DNA of 64,000 nt from Acidimicrobiia bacterium (GCA_023264995.1 JAHFUR010000003.1:124001-188000), one strand, 5' to 3'; shown: positions 32,609-41,557, numbered from the stretch's first letter. The notes: generated by a model from the letters alone, not told the origin. Program-made: numbers and translations.

Positions 32609-32694
32609 GGCGTGGGGCCTGGTCGGCGCGGCCAGGTCGGGGCAACGACGAGCCCGACGCCGACCAGTTGGCGAGAAACGTGCCCCACATCCCT

Positions 32695-32775
32695 CGACTG
32701 GTGTGCGGCCGGGCGAAACGCCACAAAGAAACTTCAGAAATCTTTGTGGCGTTTCCCGTTTTCGCACACCAGTCG
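32695..32775. repeat. Nested palindrome, copy 3 (perfect arms)
   Basis: Outer arms CGACTGGTGTGCG (32695-32707) and CGCACACCAGTCG (32763-32775) are perfect 13-bp complements; inner arms AAACGCCACAAAGA (32716-32729) and TCTTTGTGGCGTTT (32741-32754) pair over 14 bp. Compared with copy 2, the second base of the outer stem changes from T-A to G-C on both arms, a compensatory change. It lies between the divergent hydrolase gene (87 bases away) and the T4SS pilin gene (44 bases away), where it could act on both. Confidence 0.92.
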
Positions 32776-32818
32776 GGGGTGAAGGCCTTTTCGCCGAAAC
32801 CCCAGGAGGGACTCACAC

Positions 32819-33154
32819 ATGCTGGTGCTGCAACTGGTGGCCAACGCCAACCCGCGCCTGGCCGGGGCCGTGTTCGGCTTCCTCGCCCAGGTCGAGCTCA
32901 ACCCCACCCCCGACGGCATGCCGGGGGCCAGCTTCGCCCAGACGCTGATCAACTGGACCGGCCAGATCGCCCTGTGGGGCAGCCTGGTGTCGATCCTCAT
33001 CGGCGCCGCGATCTACGGCGTGTCCCAGCACGTGGGCAACACCTACGGCGCATCCAAAGGCCGGCTCCTAGCCCTGGCGGGGGCCATCGGCGCCGGCCTG
33101 ACCGGGTTGGCGCCGACGATCGTCAACCTGATCAGCAAAGCCGCAGCGGCCTAG
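32819..33154 (+). CDS. VirB2-like T4SS pilin or pore protein
   Basis: 111 residues with two membrane helices: TLINWTGQIALWGSLVSILI at about 41-62 and LLALAGAIGAGLTGLAPTIV at about 82-104, separated by a short polar loop. This is the arrangement of VirB2/TrbC-type subunits and of small membrane proteins heading Gram-positive T4SS operons. The ATG at 32819 follows a CAGGAGGG site. It is the first gene of the T4SS operon. Confidence 0.75.
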   Translation: MLVLQLVANANPRLAGAVFGFLAQVELNPTPDGMPGASFAQTLINWTGQIALWGSLVSILIGAAIYGVSQHVGNTYGASKGRLLALAGAIGAGLTGLAPTIVNLISKAAAA

Positions 33155-33163
33155 GCCGGCGGC

Positions 33164-33898
33164 ATGTCCAGCTCTGCAACCGGGACCCCCCGCCGGCTGT
33201 CGTCGCCGGTGCTCGTCGCCGCGGTGGCCGCTTTCGTGGTGATCGCCACCGTGGTCCTCCTGAGCCGCGATGGCGAACGTCCCGCTCCCGCTACGGCAGT
33301 GGCCGCGCCGGCGGTGACCGTTTCCGCCCCCTCGGCGCCGGGCGTCTCCCCCCCGTCCCCGGCGCCGGCGGGGGTGGGCCCCACCGCCGTGGTCGGCGGG
33401 GTCCCCATGGGCTATGCCCACAGCCCGGCGGGAGCCGAGGCTGCGGCGGTGGGGTTTCTGCGCCTCGACTCCGCACTGGTCGGGATGACCGACGAGGCCG
33501 CCTCGGCGGCCAAGCGGGTGATCGCCTCATCGTCGACCGCGGATGCCCTGGTGGCCGACGTGGTGGCCAAGCTCGGTGCGCTGCGCAAGGGCTATCCCGG
33601 CGGGGCCACCCTCTACCGCATCGGCGTGCTGGCCAGCCGGGTGAGCCCGGCCAGTGCCGATCGGGTCCGCGTCGAGCTGTGGCACGTCGGCGTCGTCAGC
33701 CCGCCGGCGGCGGTGCCCTATGAGGAGTGGACCACCCAGCGCTACGAGCTGGTGTGGGAGCGCGACGACTGGCGGGTGGCCGGGGAGGCCTCCACGCCCG
33801 GGCCCCGCCCGCTGCCTCTGCCCCGGGGCGAGCCCTCCGGCCCCGGCCAGCTCGAGGCCGCCCTGGCCGGCTTCGCACCGCTGGGGGTGACCCGGTGA
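33164..33898 (+). CDS. Anchored T4SS accessory protein
   Basis: 244 residues: a membrane helix at about 17-35 (VLVAAVAAFVVIATVVLLSR), a Pro/Ala/Val linker, and an outer domain starting GVPMGYAHSPAGAEAAAVGF that ends with a strand-turn pattern (YELVWERDDWRVAGEASTPG). Proteins of this plan, containing the MGYAHS-type opening, are usual next to SCO6880-type genes in actinobacterial elements. A VirB8-like scaffold role is plausible but unproven. It overlaps the channel gene by four bases. Confidence 0.75.
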   Translation: MSSSATGTPRRLSSPVLVAAVAAFVVIATVVLLSRDGERPAPATAVAAPAVTVSAPSAPGVSPPSPAPAGVGPTAVVGGVPMGYAHSPAGAEAAAVGFLRLDSALVGMTDEAASAAKRVIASSSTADALVADVVAKLGALRKGYPGGATLYRIGVLASRVSPASADRVRVELWHVGVVSPPAAVPYEEWTTQRYELVWERDDWRVAGEASTPGPRPLPLPRGEPSGPGQLEAALAGFAPLGVTR

Positions 33899-35406
33899 GC
33901 CTCGTGATCTTCGCAGCCCTTCCCAACCCGATCGAGGTGGTCACCGGCCCCGCCGGCGCGGTGGGCAACGCGGTGGGCGGCGCGGTCGGCGGCTATGTGG
34001 CCGACAAGGCGGCTGATGCCTTCCTGAAGCCGATCGGCGATGCCATCGTCCGGGGCCTGGCCGGGGCGGCCAAGAAGGTGAGCGACGAGGTGCTGCACTT
34101 CATCACCAACTCCGCCTCGGTGAACTTCAACGAGGGGTGGTGGGCCAACGACCGGGCTCAGACGCTGGTGCGCCAGATCGGGACCCTGGCTCTGGTCCTC
34201 ACCCTGCTGTTCCTGCTGCTGGCCGTGGTCCAGGGGCTCTTCGCCGGCGACGTCGGGGGCATGCTGCGGGCCACGCTCGTCGAGGTCCCGGTGACGATCG
34301 GGGCCACCGTGGCCCTGGTGGCGGTGACCCAGCTGCTGTTGGGCCTGGTCGACGGGGCCTCGACCATGGTCTTGTCGGGTGTGCCTGAGGCCCTGGGCCA
34401 TTTCTTCGAAGGCTTCGGGAACGCGGCCAACATCGCCAGCGGCGGCTTGGCCGGGATTCTCATGGTGGCGGTGTTTCTGCTGGGCGGCATCCTGGTGTGG
34501 ATCGAGCTGGTGGTCCGCTCGTCGCTGATCTACCTGCTGATGGCCGCCGCTCCCTTCACCCTGGCCGCCCGGGTGTGGCCGGCGGCGCGGGGCGCGTGGC
34601 GGCGCTTGGCCGAGCTCGGCCTGGCCCTGATCGTGTCCAAGTTCGCCATCGCCCTGGCCCTGGGCCTCGGCGCCGCGGCGCTGGCCGGCGGCGGGCCGAC
34701 GTCGGGTGACCTCGGCACCCAGACGGGTATGGACCTCGGCGCCATGCTGACGGGGGCCTCGCTGATGCTGCTGGCCGCCTTCACGCCCTTCATCGTGCTG
34801 CGCCTCCTGCCCATCGTGGAGGGAGCGGTGATCGCCCAGGGCATCAGCCGGAGTCCTGTGCGGGCGGCCCAGGCCGGAATGCAGGCGGGCTACTACGCCC
34901 AGGGACTCTCTCGCATGGCCGGGGGCCGAGGAGGCCGTTCCGGCGGCACCGCCGCCGCGGCCCCCGCCCCCGCCCCCGCTTCCTCCGGTGGCGGAGCCGG
35001 TGGCGCTCAGCCAGGTGCCGGAGCCGGCGGAGCATCCTCGGGGGGAGGCCCCGGCGGTGCGTCCTCGGGTGCGCGTGCCGGCGGGGCAGCGCCTGGCGGC
35101 GGTGCTGGCGGCAGCTCTTCGGGAGGCGGTGTTGGCGGCAGCTCTTCGGGCGCCGGAGCCGGTGGAGCCGCCTCCGGGGGAGGCGCCGGTGGGGCGACCT
35201 CGGGTGCCGGCGCCGGCGGGGCGTCGCCGGGCGGCGGTGCTGGCGGCAGTGTGTCCGGCGGCGGTGCCGGGGGCGTGGGGGGCGCTGCCGGGGCGGCGGG
35301 CGCCCTTCCCGTCGGGGCCATGATGGCCGCGGGCGGGGCAGCTCGCACCGCTAAGAGGACGGTGGCGTCGGCGGCGAACGGCAACGGCCGAGGACCGTCA
35401 ACGTGA
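33895..35406 (+). CDS. TrbL/VirB6-like polytopic T4SS channel protein
   Basis: 503 residues from GTG 33895. The N-terminal 85 residues are amphipathic and Gly/Ala-rich, then six or seven membrane helices follow (LALVLTLLFLLLAVVQGLFA; VTIGATVALVAVTQLLLGLV; MVAVFLLGGILVWIELVVRS; LIVSKFAIALALGLGAAALA). The conserved order of helices with a short SSLIYLLMAAAPFTLAAR segment fits TrbL/VirB6. The last 130 residues are a low-complexity Gly/Ser/Ala tail built from short repeats, probably cytoplasmic. It is part of the inner-membrane channel of the conjugation machine. Confidence 0.87.
   Translation: MSLVIFAALPNPIEVVTGPAGAVGNAVGGAVGGYVADKAADAFLKPIGDAIVRGLAGAAKKVSDEVLHFITNSASVNFNEGWWANDRAQTLVRQIGTLALVLTLLFLLLAVVQGLFAGDVGGMLRATLVEVPVTIGATVALVAVTQLLLGLVDGASTMVLSGVPEALGHFFEGFGNAANIASGGLAGILMVAVFLLGGILVWIELVVRSSLIYLLMAAAPFTLAARVWPAARGAWRRLAELGLALIVSKFAIALALGLGAAALAGGGPTSGDLGTQTGMDLGAMLTGASLMLLAAFTPFIVLRLLPIVEGAVIAQGISRSPVRAAQAGMQAGYYAQGLSRMAGGRGGRSGGTAAAAPAPAPASSGGGAGGAQPGAGAGGASSGGGPGGASSGARAGGAAPGGGAGGSSSGGGVGGSSSGAGAGGAASGGGAGGATSGAGAGGASPGGGAGGSVSGGGAGGVGGAAGAAGALPVGAMMAAGGAARTAKRTVASAANGNGRGPST
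34990..35290 (+). repeat. Gly/Ser-coding tandem-like repeats in the channel gene
   Basis: Imperfect repeats, with units of about 12-27 bases, encode the GGASSGGG-type tail of the TrbL-like protein. The clearest DNA-level copy is TGGCGGCAGCTCTTCGGG at 35106-35123 repeated at 35133-35150, a 27-base period. Such tracts vary in length by slippage or recombination. Confidence 0.8.
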
Positions 35407-36908
35407 GCGAGGCCCGCACCTACCGGCTCTCCGCCCCCGACCGCACCGGGGCCATGCTCGGCCTCAGCGGCCCCCAGGTGGGGGCTCTGGGCCTGGCGGT
35501 CATCCTGGCCGTGTTGGCCGGGTCCATGGGCGCCGGCGTGGTGGGCATGGCCGTCCCCGTTGCCCTGGCCAGCGTCGTGGCCTTCGTGCGGGTCGGCGGC
35601 CAGCCCCTGGTGGAGGCGGCGCCGCCGGGGATCCGCTTCGGACTGATCTGCCTGCGCCGGCGCCGGCGCTGGCACTCGCCGCTCTTCGCCCCCCTCGAGG
35701 AGTGCGACACCCCCGCTCTGCCGCCCACGCTGGCCGGCCAGGAGTTCCTCACCGTCGACGCCGGTGTCGGCGGCCTGGCCATGACCCGCCCCGGGCCGGT
35801 GGTGGTGGTCGTCGACCCGGCGAGTGGGACCTATGCCGCCACCCTGCGGGCCTGGGGGTCGGAGTTCGCGCTGGTGGCCCGGGGCGAGCAGGACTCCCTT
35901 CTGGCCCGCTGGGGAGTGGCCCTTTCGAGCTTCTGTCGGGAGCGGGGCGTGGTCGCCTCGGTGCGGTGGTCGGAATGGGCCGCCCCCGCCGGCGCCGATG
36001 AGCAGCTGGAGTACCTGCGCTCCCAGGGCCATGACGACGACAACGACCCCGCGGTGCGCAGCTACCGAGGACTGCTGGAGGGGGCCGGCCCGCTGGCCAC
36101 CCGCCATGAGGTGCTCGTCACCGTGACCGTGGCCGCCGACCGGGTCCCTGTGGCGGCACGGCACAAGAACAACCGCAGGGCCGCCTGTGTGGAGGCCCTG
36201 TTGGGTCAGGTCGACCAGCTGTCCAAGCGCTGCCGCAAGGCCGGGCTAAGCGTGTCGGACCCGCTGTCGCCCCACGAGCTGGCCCGGGCGCTGCGGGTGC
36301 GCCTCGATCCCACCGTTGTCCGTCGCCTCGACCGCCGGGGCCGGTCCCTGGGCGACCTGGCCGGCCTGGTCAGCCCCGCCAACGGCGGCCCCCTGGCCAC
36401 CGAGCTGGCCTGGAAGCACTGGCTGGTCGACGACTCCTACCACCGCACCTTCCTGGTGGCCGACTGGCCCCGTCAGGACGTGGGGCCGACGTTCATGTCC
36501 GACCTCATCCTCTACGGGCAGGTGCGGCGCTCGGTCGTGGTCATCTACGAGCCCGTCCCGCCCCGGGCCAGCCAGAAGGCCATCGAGGCCGCGGCGGCCA
36601 AGCTGGGCTCGGACGAGGAGCACCGCCAGCGCACCGGCTTTCGGGTCGGGGCCAGCCACCGCCGGGCCAAGGTGGCCGTCGACGAGCGCGACGAGGAGAT
36701 CGCCGCGGGCTTCGGTGAGTTCGCCTATGCCGGGATCGTCACCGTGTCGGCCCCCAGCCTTGAGGAGCTGGAGAAGGCCTGCGACAACCTCGACGACGTG
36801 GCCGCCAGCTGCCTGATGGAGCTGCGCCCCCTCAACGGCCGCCACGACCTGGCCCTGTCCGCCACCCTGCCCCTGGCCCGGGCCCTGGCCCGCAAGCGGG
36901 CAAGCTGA
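35403..36908 (+). CDS. SCO6880-family T4SS protein (PrgI/VirB3-like N-terminus)
   Basis: 501 residues. The N-terminus begins RTYRLSAPDRTGAMLGLSGP, followed by two close membrane helices (VGALGLAVILAVLAGSMGAG, VVGMAVPVALASVVAFV), as in PrgI/VirB3 subunits. The remaining 440 residues form the cytoplasmic SCO6880-type domain (LLARWGVALSSFCRERGVVA; HRTFLVADWPRQDVGPTFMS; RRSVVVIYEPVPPRASQKAI), which corresponds to the N-terminal non-catalytic part of VirB4. The ATPase domain is encoded by the next gene, so VirB4 is split. It overlaps both neighbours. Confidence 0.88.
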   Translation: MSEARTYRLSAPDRTGAMLGLSGPQVGALGLAVILAVLAGSMGAGVVGMAVPVALASVVAFVRVGGQPLVEAAPPGIRFGLICLRRRRRWHSPLFAPLEECDTPALPPTLAGQEFLTVDAGVGGLAMTRPGPVVVVVDPASGTYAATLRAWGSEFALVARGEQDSLLARWGVALSSFCRERGVVASVRWSEWAAPAGADEQLEYLRSQGHDDDNDPAVRSYRGLLEGAGPLATRHEVLVTVTVAADRVPVAARHKNNRRAACVEALLGQVDQLSKRCRKAGLSVSDPLSPHELARALRVRLDPTVVRRLDRRGRSLGDLAGLVSPANGGPLATELAWKHWLVDDSYHRTFLVADWPRQDVGPTFMSDLILYGQVRRSVVVIYEPVPPRASQKAIEAAAAKLGSDEEHRQRTGFRVGASHRRAKVAVDERDEEIAAGFGEFAYAGIVTVSAPSLEELEKACDNLDDVAASCLMELRPLNGRHDLALSATLPLARALARKRAS

Positions 36909-38215
36909 TGCGCGTCGGTCTGGCCCCCGGGCTGCGGGTGCCCCGCCACCGGGCCACCACCGCCCACCTGTGCGCCATCTACCCGTTCCAGGCTGAGCCG
37001 GGCTTCGGCGCCCGGGGCGTCTACCTGGGCACCGACTACGTCGCTGGCGAGGGGGCCTTCTGTTACGACTGCTTCCAGCTCTACACCGACAAGGTCATCA
37101 CCAACCCGAACATGATCATCATCGGCGAGCCCGGGTCGGGGAAGTCGAGCTTCACGAAGTGCCTGCTCTACCGCTCGGTGGGGGCCATGCGCTCGCCCAA
37201 CAAGGGCCCCCGCTGGTGCGCCATCGCCGACCCCAAGGGCGAGTACAACCTGTTGGCCGAGGCACTGGGCCTTGCCCGCGTGCGGCTGTACCCGGGCGGC
37301 ACCGACCGGCTCAACCCCCTCGACGCCGGACCGGGCGCCGCCCTGCTCGGTCCCAACGCAGTGTCCGACCGGCGCACGGCCATGGTCGGTGCCCTGCTGG
37401 GGGCGGTGCTGCGCCGGGATCTCAGCCCCCTGGAGGACGCCGGCGTGGGCTGGGCCATCGGCCACCTGCCCACCTCGCCCATCGGACCGCAGCCGGGGCT
37501 CGCCGATGTGGCCCGGTTGCTCGCCGATCCCACGGCGGAGATGGTGGAACGGGCAGGATGCACGAAGGACGACCTGATCCACGGCGTGCGTGACGCCCGC
37601 TTCGCCCTGGGCAAGCTGCTGGACCGGGATCTCCGGGGCATGTTCGACGGCCCCTCCACGGTGCGCACCGACTGGTCGGGCCGGGGACTGGTGCTCGACC
37701 TGTCGGCCGTTCATGGCAACCGGGCCGCCCTGCGCCTGACCATGATCGCCACGACGGCCTGGCTTCAGACGTTGATGGCCTTCCCCGAGTCAGCGGACAC
37801 CCCACGGCGCTACCAGGTCCTCGACGAGGGCTACGTGCTCCTCGGCGACGAGCAGACCGCCCGGTACCTGGAGACGTGTTGGAAGCTGTGCCGGCTCTAC
37901 GGCGTGGCCAACATTTTCATCGGCCACCGCCTTTCCGACCTCCGCTCCCAGGCCGACGACGGCACGGCCACGGCCAAGATCGCTGAGGGCCTGCTGGCCG
38001 ACACCCAGACCCGGGTCATCTTCCGCCAGTCCAGCGACCAGGTGGAGCTGACCCAGAAGGCGCTGCAGCTGACCGACCTGGAGGCCAGCCTGCTGCCTGA
38101 CCTGGAGCAGGGGAGAGCCCTGTGGAAGGTCGCCGGGCGAGCTGCGGTCGTTCAGCACGTGGTCGCCCCCGGCGAGTGGATCTTTTGCAACACCGACAGC
38201 GCCTTGGCCGTTTAA
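36908..38215 (+). CDS. VirB4-like T4SS ATPase, copy 1
   Basis: 435-residue P-loop ATPase powering the T4SS. Walker A GEPGSGKSSFTK lies at about residues 73-84, the conserved RWCAIADPKGEYNLLAEALG and RLYPGGTDRLNPLDAGP segments follow, and Walker B is in RRYQVLDEGYVLLGDEQ at about 302. The C-terminal part has ANIFIGHRLSDLRSQADDG. It shares its start base with the SCO6880 stop region (one-base overlap), so the two chains probably make up one split VirB4. It appears catalytically intact. Confidence 0.9.
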   Translation: MRVGLAPGLRVPRHRATTAHLCAIYPFQAEPGFGARGVYLGTDYVAGEGAFCYDCFQLYTDKVITNPNMIIIGEPGSGKSSFTKCLLYRSVGAMRSPNKGPRWCAIADPKGEYNLLAEALGLARVRLYPGGTDRLNPLDAGPGAALLGPNAVSDRRTAMVGALLGAVLRRDLSPLEDAGVGWAIGHLPTSPIGPQPGLADVARLLADPTAEMVERAGCTKDDLIHGVRDARFALGKLLDRDLRGMFDGPSTVRTDWSGRGLVLDLSAVHGNRAALRLTMIATTAWLQTLMAFPESADTPRRYQVLDEGYVLLGDEQTARYLETCWKLCRLYGVANIFIGHRLSDLRSQADDGTATAKIAEGLLADTQTRVIFRQSSDQVELTQKALQLTDLEASLLPDLEQGRALWKVAGRAAVVQHVVAPGEWIFCNTDSALAV

Positions 38216-38279
38216 GGCCCGGGGCGCACCCCCGTCGACCACACGTTTCAGCACGAAATCGAGACCGAGGAAACCAGCC

Positions 38280-39551
38280 ATGACTACCACCAACAGCCCA
38301 GCGCACGAGAGCCTGCTGATCTCCCTCGGCGTCAGCCCCGGCGGGCGTCGCGGCGCTCGCCCGCCGACCCCGCCCTATGACCCGGTACAGCGCTACCTCG
38401 ACGGGCTGGTGGCCAATCCCCACCTGCTGCTGCTGGGACAGCCGGGGACGGGAAAGTCGGCCCTGGCGAAGTCCCTGCTGGCCCGCCTCCTGCGTGCGCA
38501 CGCCGACGGCCCCCGCCACCTCGGTGTCCTCGACAACAGGGCCGAGTACCGGCCGCTGGCCGAAGCATTGGGCCTGGCCCCGGTGCGGTTATACCCGGGC
38601 GGGTCCGACCGGCTCAATCCCCTCGACGCCGGTCCCGACAGCGCCGGGTTCGACTACGACGACGTCCTTGAGCGGCGCAAGGATGTAGCTGCGGCGCTGT
38701 GTTCGATGAAGCTGCGACGGCCTCTCACCGCGATGGAGCACTGGGCACTGGCGGCCGCGGTGAACAGTCTGCCGGTGTCGTCGGCGGGCCCTCAGCCGGT
38801 GCTGGCCGACGTCGCCCGGCTGCTGGCCAACCCGACGGAGGAGATGACCGAGTGGGCCAAGGCGGCCCCGATGTTCGAGTCGGCCGGCGTGGACCGGCCC
38901 GTGGACGTGGCCGAGGACGGCCGTTATCTCCGCCAAGCCCTCGCCGAGCTGCTGGACCGCGAGCTGCGTGGCACCTTCGACGCAGCCAGCACGACGCCCG
39001 CCGAGCGTGCGGCCGCGGGCGTGGTCATCGACCTGTCCGCCTTCCACGGCCGCCGGGCGGTGCACACGTTCACGGCGGTGGCGGCGTGCGCGTGGCTCGA
39101 GGCCGCTGCCACCCTGGCCGAGGAGCCCGGGGGCTTCCCGCGTCGGTACAACATCGTCGACGACGCCTGGCTGGTCATGGGCGACGAGCACGCCAGCCGC
39201 TACCTCGCTTCCTTCCTGGGGCGCTCCACGCCTCACGCCGTAGCCAACCTGGTCATCGCCCATCGCCTCGACGACCTGCGCTGGGGAGCCACCAACAACC
39301 GGACCGTGGCGCGAGCCGCCGGCGACTTCGTCGAACCGGTCGGAACGCGGGTGGCTTTCCGCCACTCGACTTTCCAGATCGAGCTGACGGCGAAGGCGCT
39401 GGGGCTGGCCGCCGACGAGGCGGGCCCCGTCCCTCATCTCAACCAGGGCCAGGCGCTGTGGAAGGTGGGCGGCGCATCCGGGTTCTTCGTACGCCACGAG
39501 CTGCGCCCCGAAGACCGGGCCTTGTGCGACGACCACGCCATGACGGTGTAG
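38280..39551 (+). CDS. VirB4-like T4SS ATPase, copy 2 (paralog)
   Basis: 423-residue paralog of the preceding ATPase: Walker A GQPGTGKSALAK at about 53-64, the same RLYPGGSDRLNPLDAGPDSA segment, and a Walker B region RRYNIVDDAWLVMGDEHA. Most motifs align one-to-one with copy 1 but the N-terminal 20 residues differ, and an insert DSAGFDYDDVLERRKDVAAA differs. A 64-base gap separates it from copy 1, with a GAGG site before the ATG. A tandem duplication with divergence is the simplest explanation; the two may form a heteromer or serve different substrates. Confidence 0.88.
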   Translation: MTTTNSPAHESLLISLGVSPGGRRGARPPTPPYDPVQRYLDGLVANPHLLLLGQPGTGKSALAKSLLARLLRAHADGPRHLGVLDNRAEYRPLAEALGLAPVRLYPGGSDRLNPLDAGPDSAGFDYDDVLERRKDVAAALCSMKLRRPLTAMEHWALAAAVNSLPVSSAGPQPVLADVARLLANPTEEMTEWAKAAPMFESAGVDRPVDVAEDGRYLRQALAELLDRELRGTFDAASTTPAERAAAGVVIDLSAFHGRRAVHTFTAVAACAWLEAAATLAEEPGGFPRRYNIVDDAWLVMGDEHASRYLASFLGRSTPHAVANLVIAHRLDDLRWGATNNRTVARAAGDFVEPVGTRVAFRHSTFQIELTAKALGLAADEAGPVPHLNQGQALWKVGGASGFFVRHELRPEDRALCDDHAMTV

Positions 39552-39553
39552 CG

Positions 39554-41557
39554 GTGGAGCCCCGCCCTCCCCGCCCCCCGCTCGCACCGGCCAGCGCGGA
39601 TCCCCGCACCGGCGGCCTCGACGCCGTGCTCTTCGCCCTCATGGTCCTGCTGATGGCCGTGGTCGGCGGCGTGTGGGCCGGCGCCGCCATGGCTGCCCAA
39701 CTTGGCCCCGGCCTGCCCTTCGGCGCCGGCCTGGCCGAGGCGTCCCAGGCCCTGCGCGTCCTGCCGTCGAATCTCTCTGACCCGGCGGCGGCCTGGCCGC
39801 CCGGTGCCCGCGAGGCTCTGCCCGGGCCGGTTGCCTACTGGACCTGTCAGGCCCTGGTCATCGGGGGACTGGGCGCCGTCGCCTGGGTGGTGTGGCGGGT
39901 GTTCCGGCGCCGGGGCGAGCGCGACGGCCTGGGCGTGGAGCGCTCGGCCTATTTCGCCCGCCGCCGGGACCTGCGGCGCCTGGCCGTGCCCGGCCCGGTC
40001 AACGGTCGGATCGTGCTCGGCCGGGTGGAGGGCCAGCTGGTGGCCACCGAGACCCGCACCTCCATCTGCATCGTCGGCCCGTCACAGTCCTTCAAGACCT
40101 CGGGGCTGTGCGTGCCCGCCCTGTTGGAGCTGGGCGGGGGCGGCGGCGCCGCCATCGTGGCCAGCGTGAAGGGCGACATCCACTCCGTCACCCACCGCCG
40201 CCGCGCCTTCCTAGGCCAGGTCAAGGTGTTCGACCCCACTTGCGTGGTGGTGGCCAAGTCGGCCACCTGGACGCCGCTGCGCGCCGCCCACACCGTGACC
40301 GGGGCCCAGTCGGCGGCCCGGGGCCTGACCGACGTGGCCGGCAAGAGCGGCCTGGAAAACGCCGACTTCTGGATGCAGTCGGCCAAGGAGCTGCTGTGGC
40401 CGCTGCTGTACGTGGCCGCCCGCACCAACGGGACCATGCGCGACGTGGTCCGGTGGGTGACCACCCATGACCGGCCCGTGATCGACAAGAACGGCCACGT
40501 GCAGCAGGCCGGCCAGGTGCTGGAGCGCCTCCTGCAGCTGCGTGCCGAGGCGGCGGCCATCCGCGACGCCCAGGCGACGCCACCAGCCGGCGTCGACGCC
40601 GACACCGGAGAGGTCACCGACGCCGAAGACGACGGGAGTGGGCGCGAGACGGCCCTGGCTGGCACGCAGGACGAGCCGGAACAGCGGATCGGCTCCAGCA
40701 AGGTCGGCCCCCTCAACCCCGACGACGTCGGCCTAGCCGACAACGCCCTGGCCGGCATCTGGGCCTCCGACGAGCGCACCCGCTCGTCGATCTACACCAC
40801 GGCCCGCACCATCATCGAGGCGTGGTCGGACCCGTTGGTGGCCACCGCGGCCAACACCTGTGAAATCACCCCCGAGTGGCTCCTGAAGGCCGACAACACC
40901 CTCTACATCGTCGCCCCGGCTCGCGAGCAGGCCCGGTTGCGGCCGGTGTTCGCCTGCATGGTGGCCGACCTGGTGCACGAGGCCTTCGACGTGGCCACCA
41001 GGGCGGGCGGCGAGCTGCCCACCAAGCTGCTGGTGCTGCTGGACGAGGCGGCCAACATCTGCCCGGTGCGCGAGCTCCCGGCGTGGTGCTCCACCTGCCC
41101 CTCCCACGGCATCACCCTGATGACGGTGTGGCAGGACCGCTCCCAGCAACGCCTGCGCTACGGGCGGGAGGGGGCCGAGACGGTGTGGAACAACTCGGCG
41201 GCGAAGGTCATCCTCTCCGGCCTGGCCGACCAGGCCACCGGCGAGGTGACGTCGCTCCTGGGGGAGGAGGAGCACCAGCGCCTGGGGTCCTCGGTCGACC
41301 TAACCGGCTCGCGGCGTTCGGTGAGCGCCCAGACCGGCACCCGGCGCCTGGTCAGCGAGGACTCGCTGCGCCGCCAGCGCCTCGGCCAGGGCCTGCTGAT
41401 CTATAAGGACCTGCCGGCCATGCGCCTGGCCCTGCGGCCGTATTACGAGGACCGCAAGCTCAAGGCCCTCCATGAGGAGAAGCGGACACGGGTCGCCGTG
41501 GCGGGGGCCGAGCCCGTCGCCGGCGGCGCCGGCGACGACGTGGCCGGTGCGGCGTGA
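39554..41557 (+). CDS. VirD4/TraG-type coupling protein
   Basis: 667-residue type IV coupling protein that would deliver DNA to the T4SS. Two N-terminal membrane helices (LFALMVLLMAVVGGVWAGAA; ALVIGGLGAVAWVVWRVF) precede Walker A CIVGPSQSFKTSGLCVP at about 173 (a GPSxSFKT form), AAIVASVKGDIHSV, an all-alpha domain (ADFWMQSAKELLWPLLYVAA), Walker B KLLVLLDEAANICPVREL at about 491, and the C-terminal motif GITLMTVWQDRSQQRLRYG. Start GTG 39554, two bases after the preceding stop. The 60-residue acidic insert around 350-390 is unusual. Confidence 0.93.
   Translation: MEPRPPRPPLAPASADPRTGGLDAVLFALMVLLMAVVGGVWAGAAMAAQLGPGLPFGAGLAEASQALRVLPSNLSDPAAAWPPGAREALPGPVAYWTCQALVIGGLGAVAWVVWRVFRRRGERDGLGVERSAYFARRRDLRRLAVPGPVNGRIVLGRVEGQLVATETRTSICIVGPSQSFKTSGLCVPALLELGGGGGAAIVASVKGDIHSVTHRRRAFLGQVKVFDPTCVVVAKSATWTPLRAAHTVTGAQSAARGLTDVAGKSGLENADFWMQSAKELLWPLLYVAARTNGTMRDVVRWVTTHDRPVIDKNGHVQQAGQVLERLLQLRAEAAAIRDAQATPPAGVDADTGEVTDAEDDGSGRETALAGTQDEPEQRIGSSKVGPLNPDDVGLADNALAGIWASDERTRSSIYTTARTIIEAWSDPLVATAANTCEITPEWLLKADNTLYIVAPAREQARLRPVFACMVADLVHEAFDVATRAGGELPTKLLVLLDEAANICPVRELPAWCSTCPSHGITLMTVWQDRSQQRLRYGREGAETVWNNSAAKVILSGLADQATGEVTSLLGEEEHQRLGSSVDLTGSRRSVSAQTGTRRLVSEDSLRRQRLGQGLLIYKDLPAMRLALRPYYEDRKLKALHEEKRTRVAVAGAEPVAGGAGDDVAGAA

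Noticed and set aside
14629-32775. Nested palindromes as intrinsic terminators or a CRISPR array
   Set aside because: No T-rich tail follows the stems, copies are kilobases apart in leaders, and no spacer-repeat periodicity exists; no CRISPR array was seen anywhere in the window.
38699-39553. Long N-terminal extension of the coupling protein frame
   Set aside because: It overlaps the second VirB4-like ATPase in another frame and has shadow-type composition; the GTG at 39554 after the ATPase stop fits the normal coupling-protein start.
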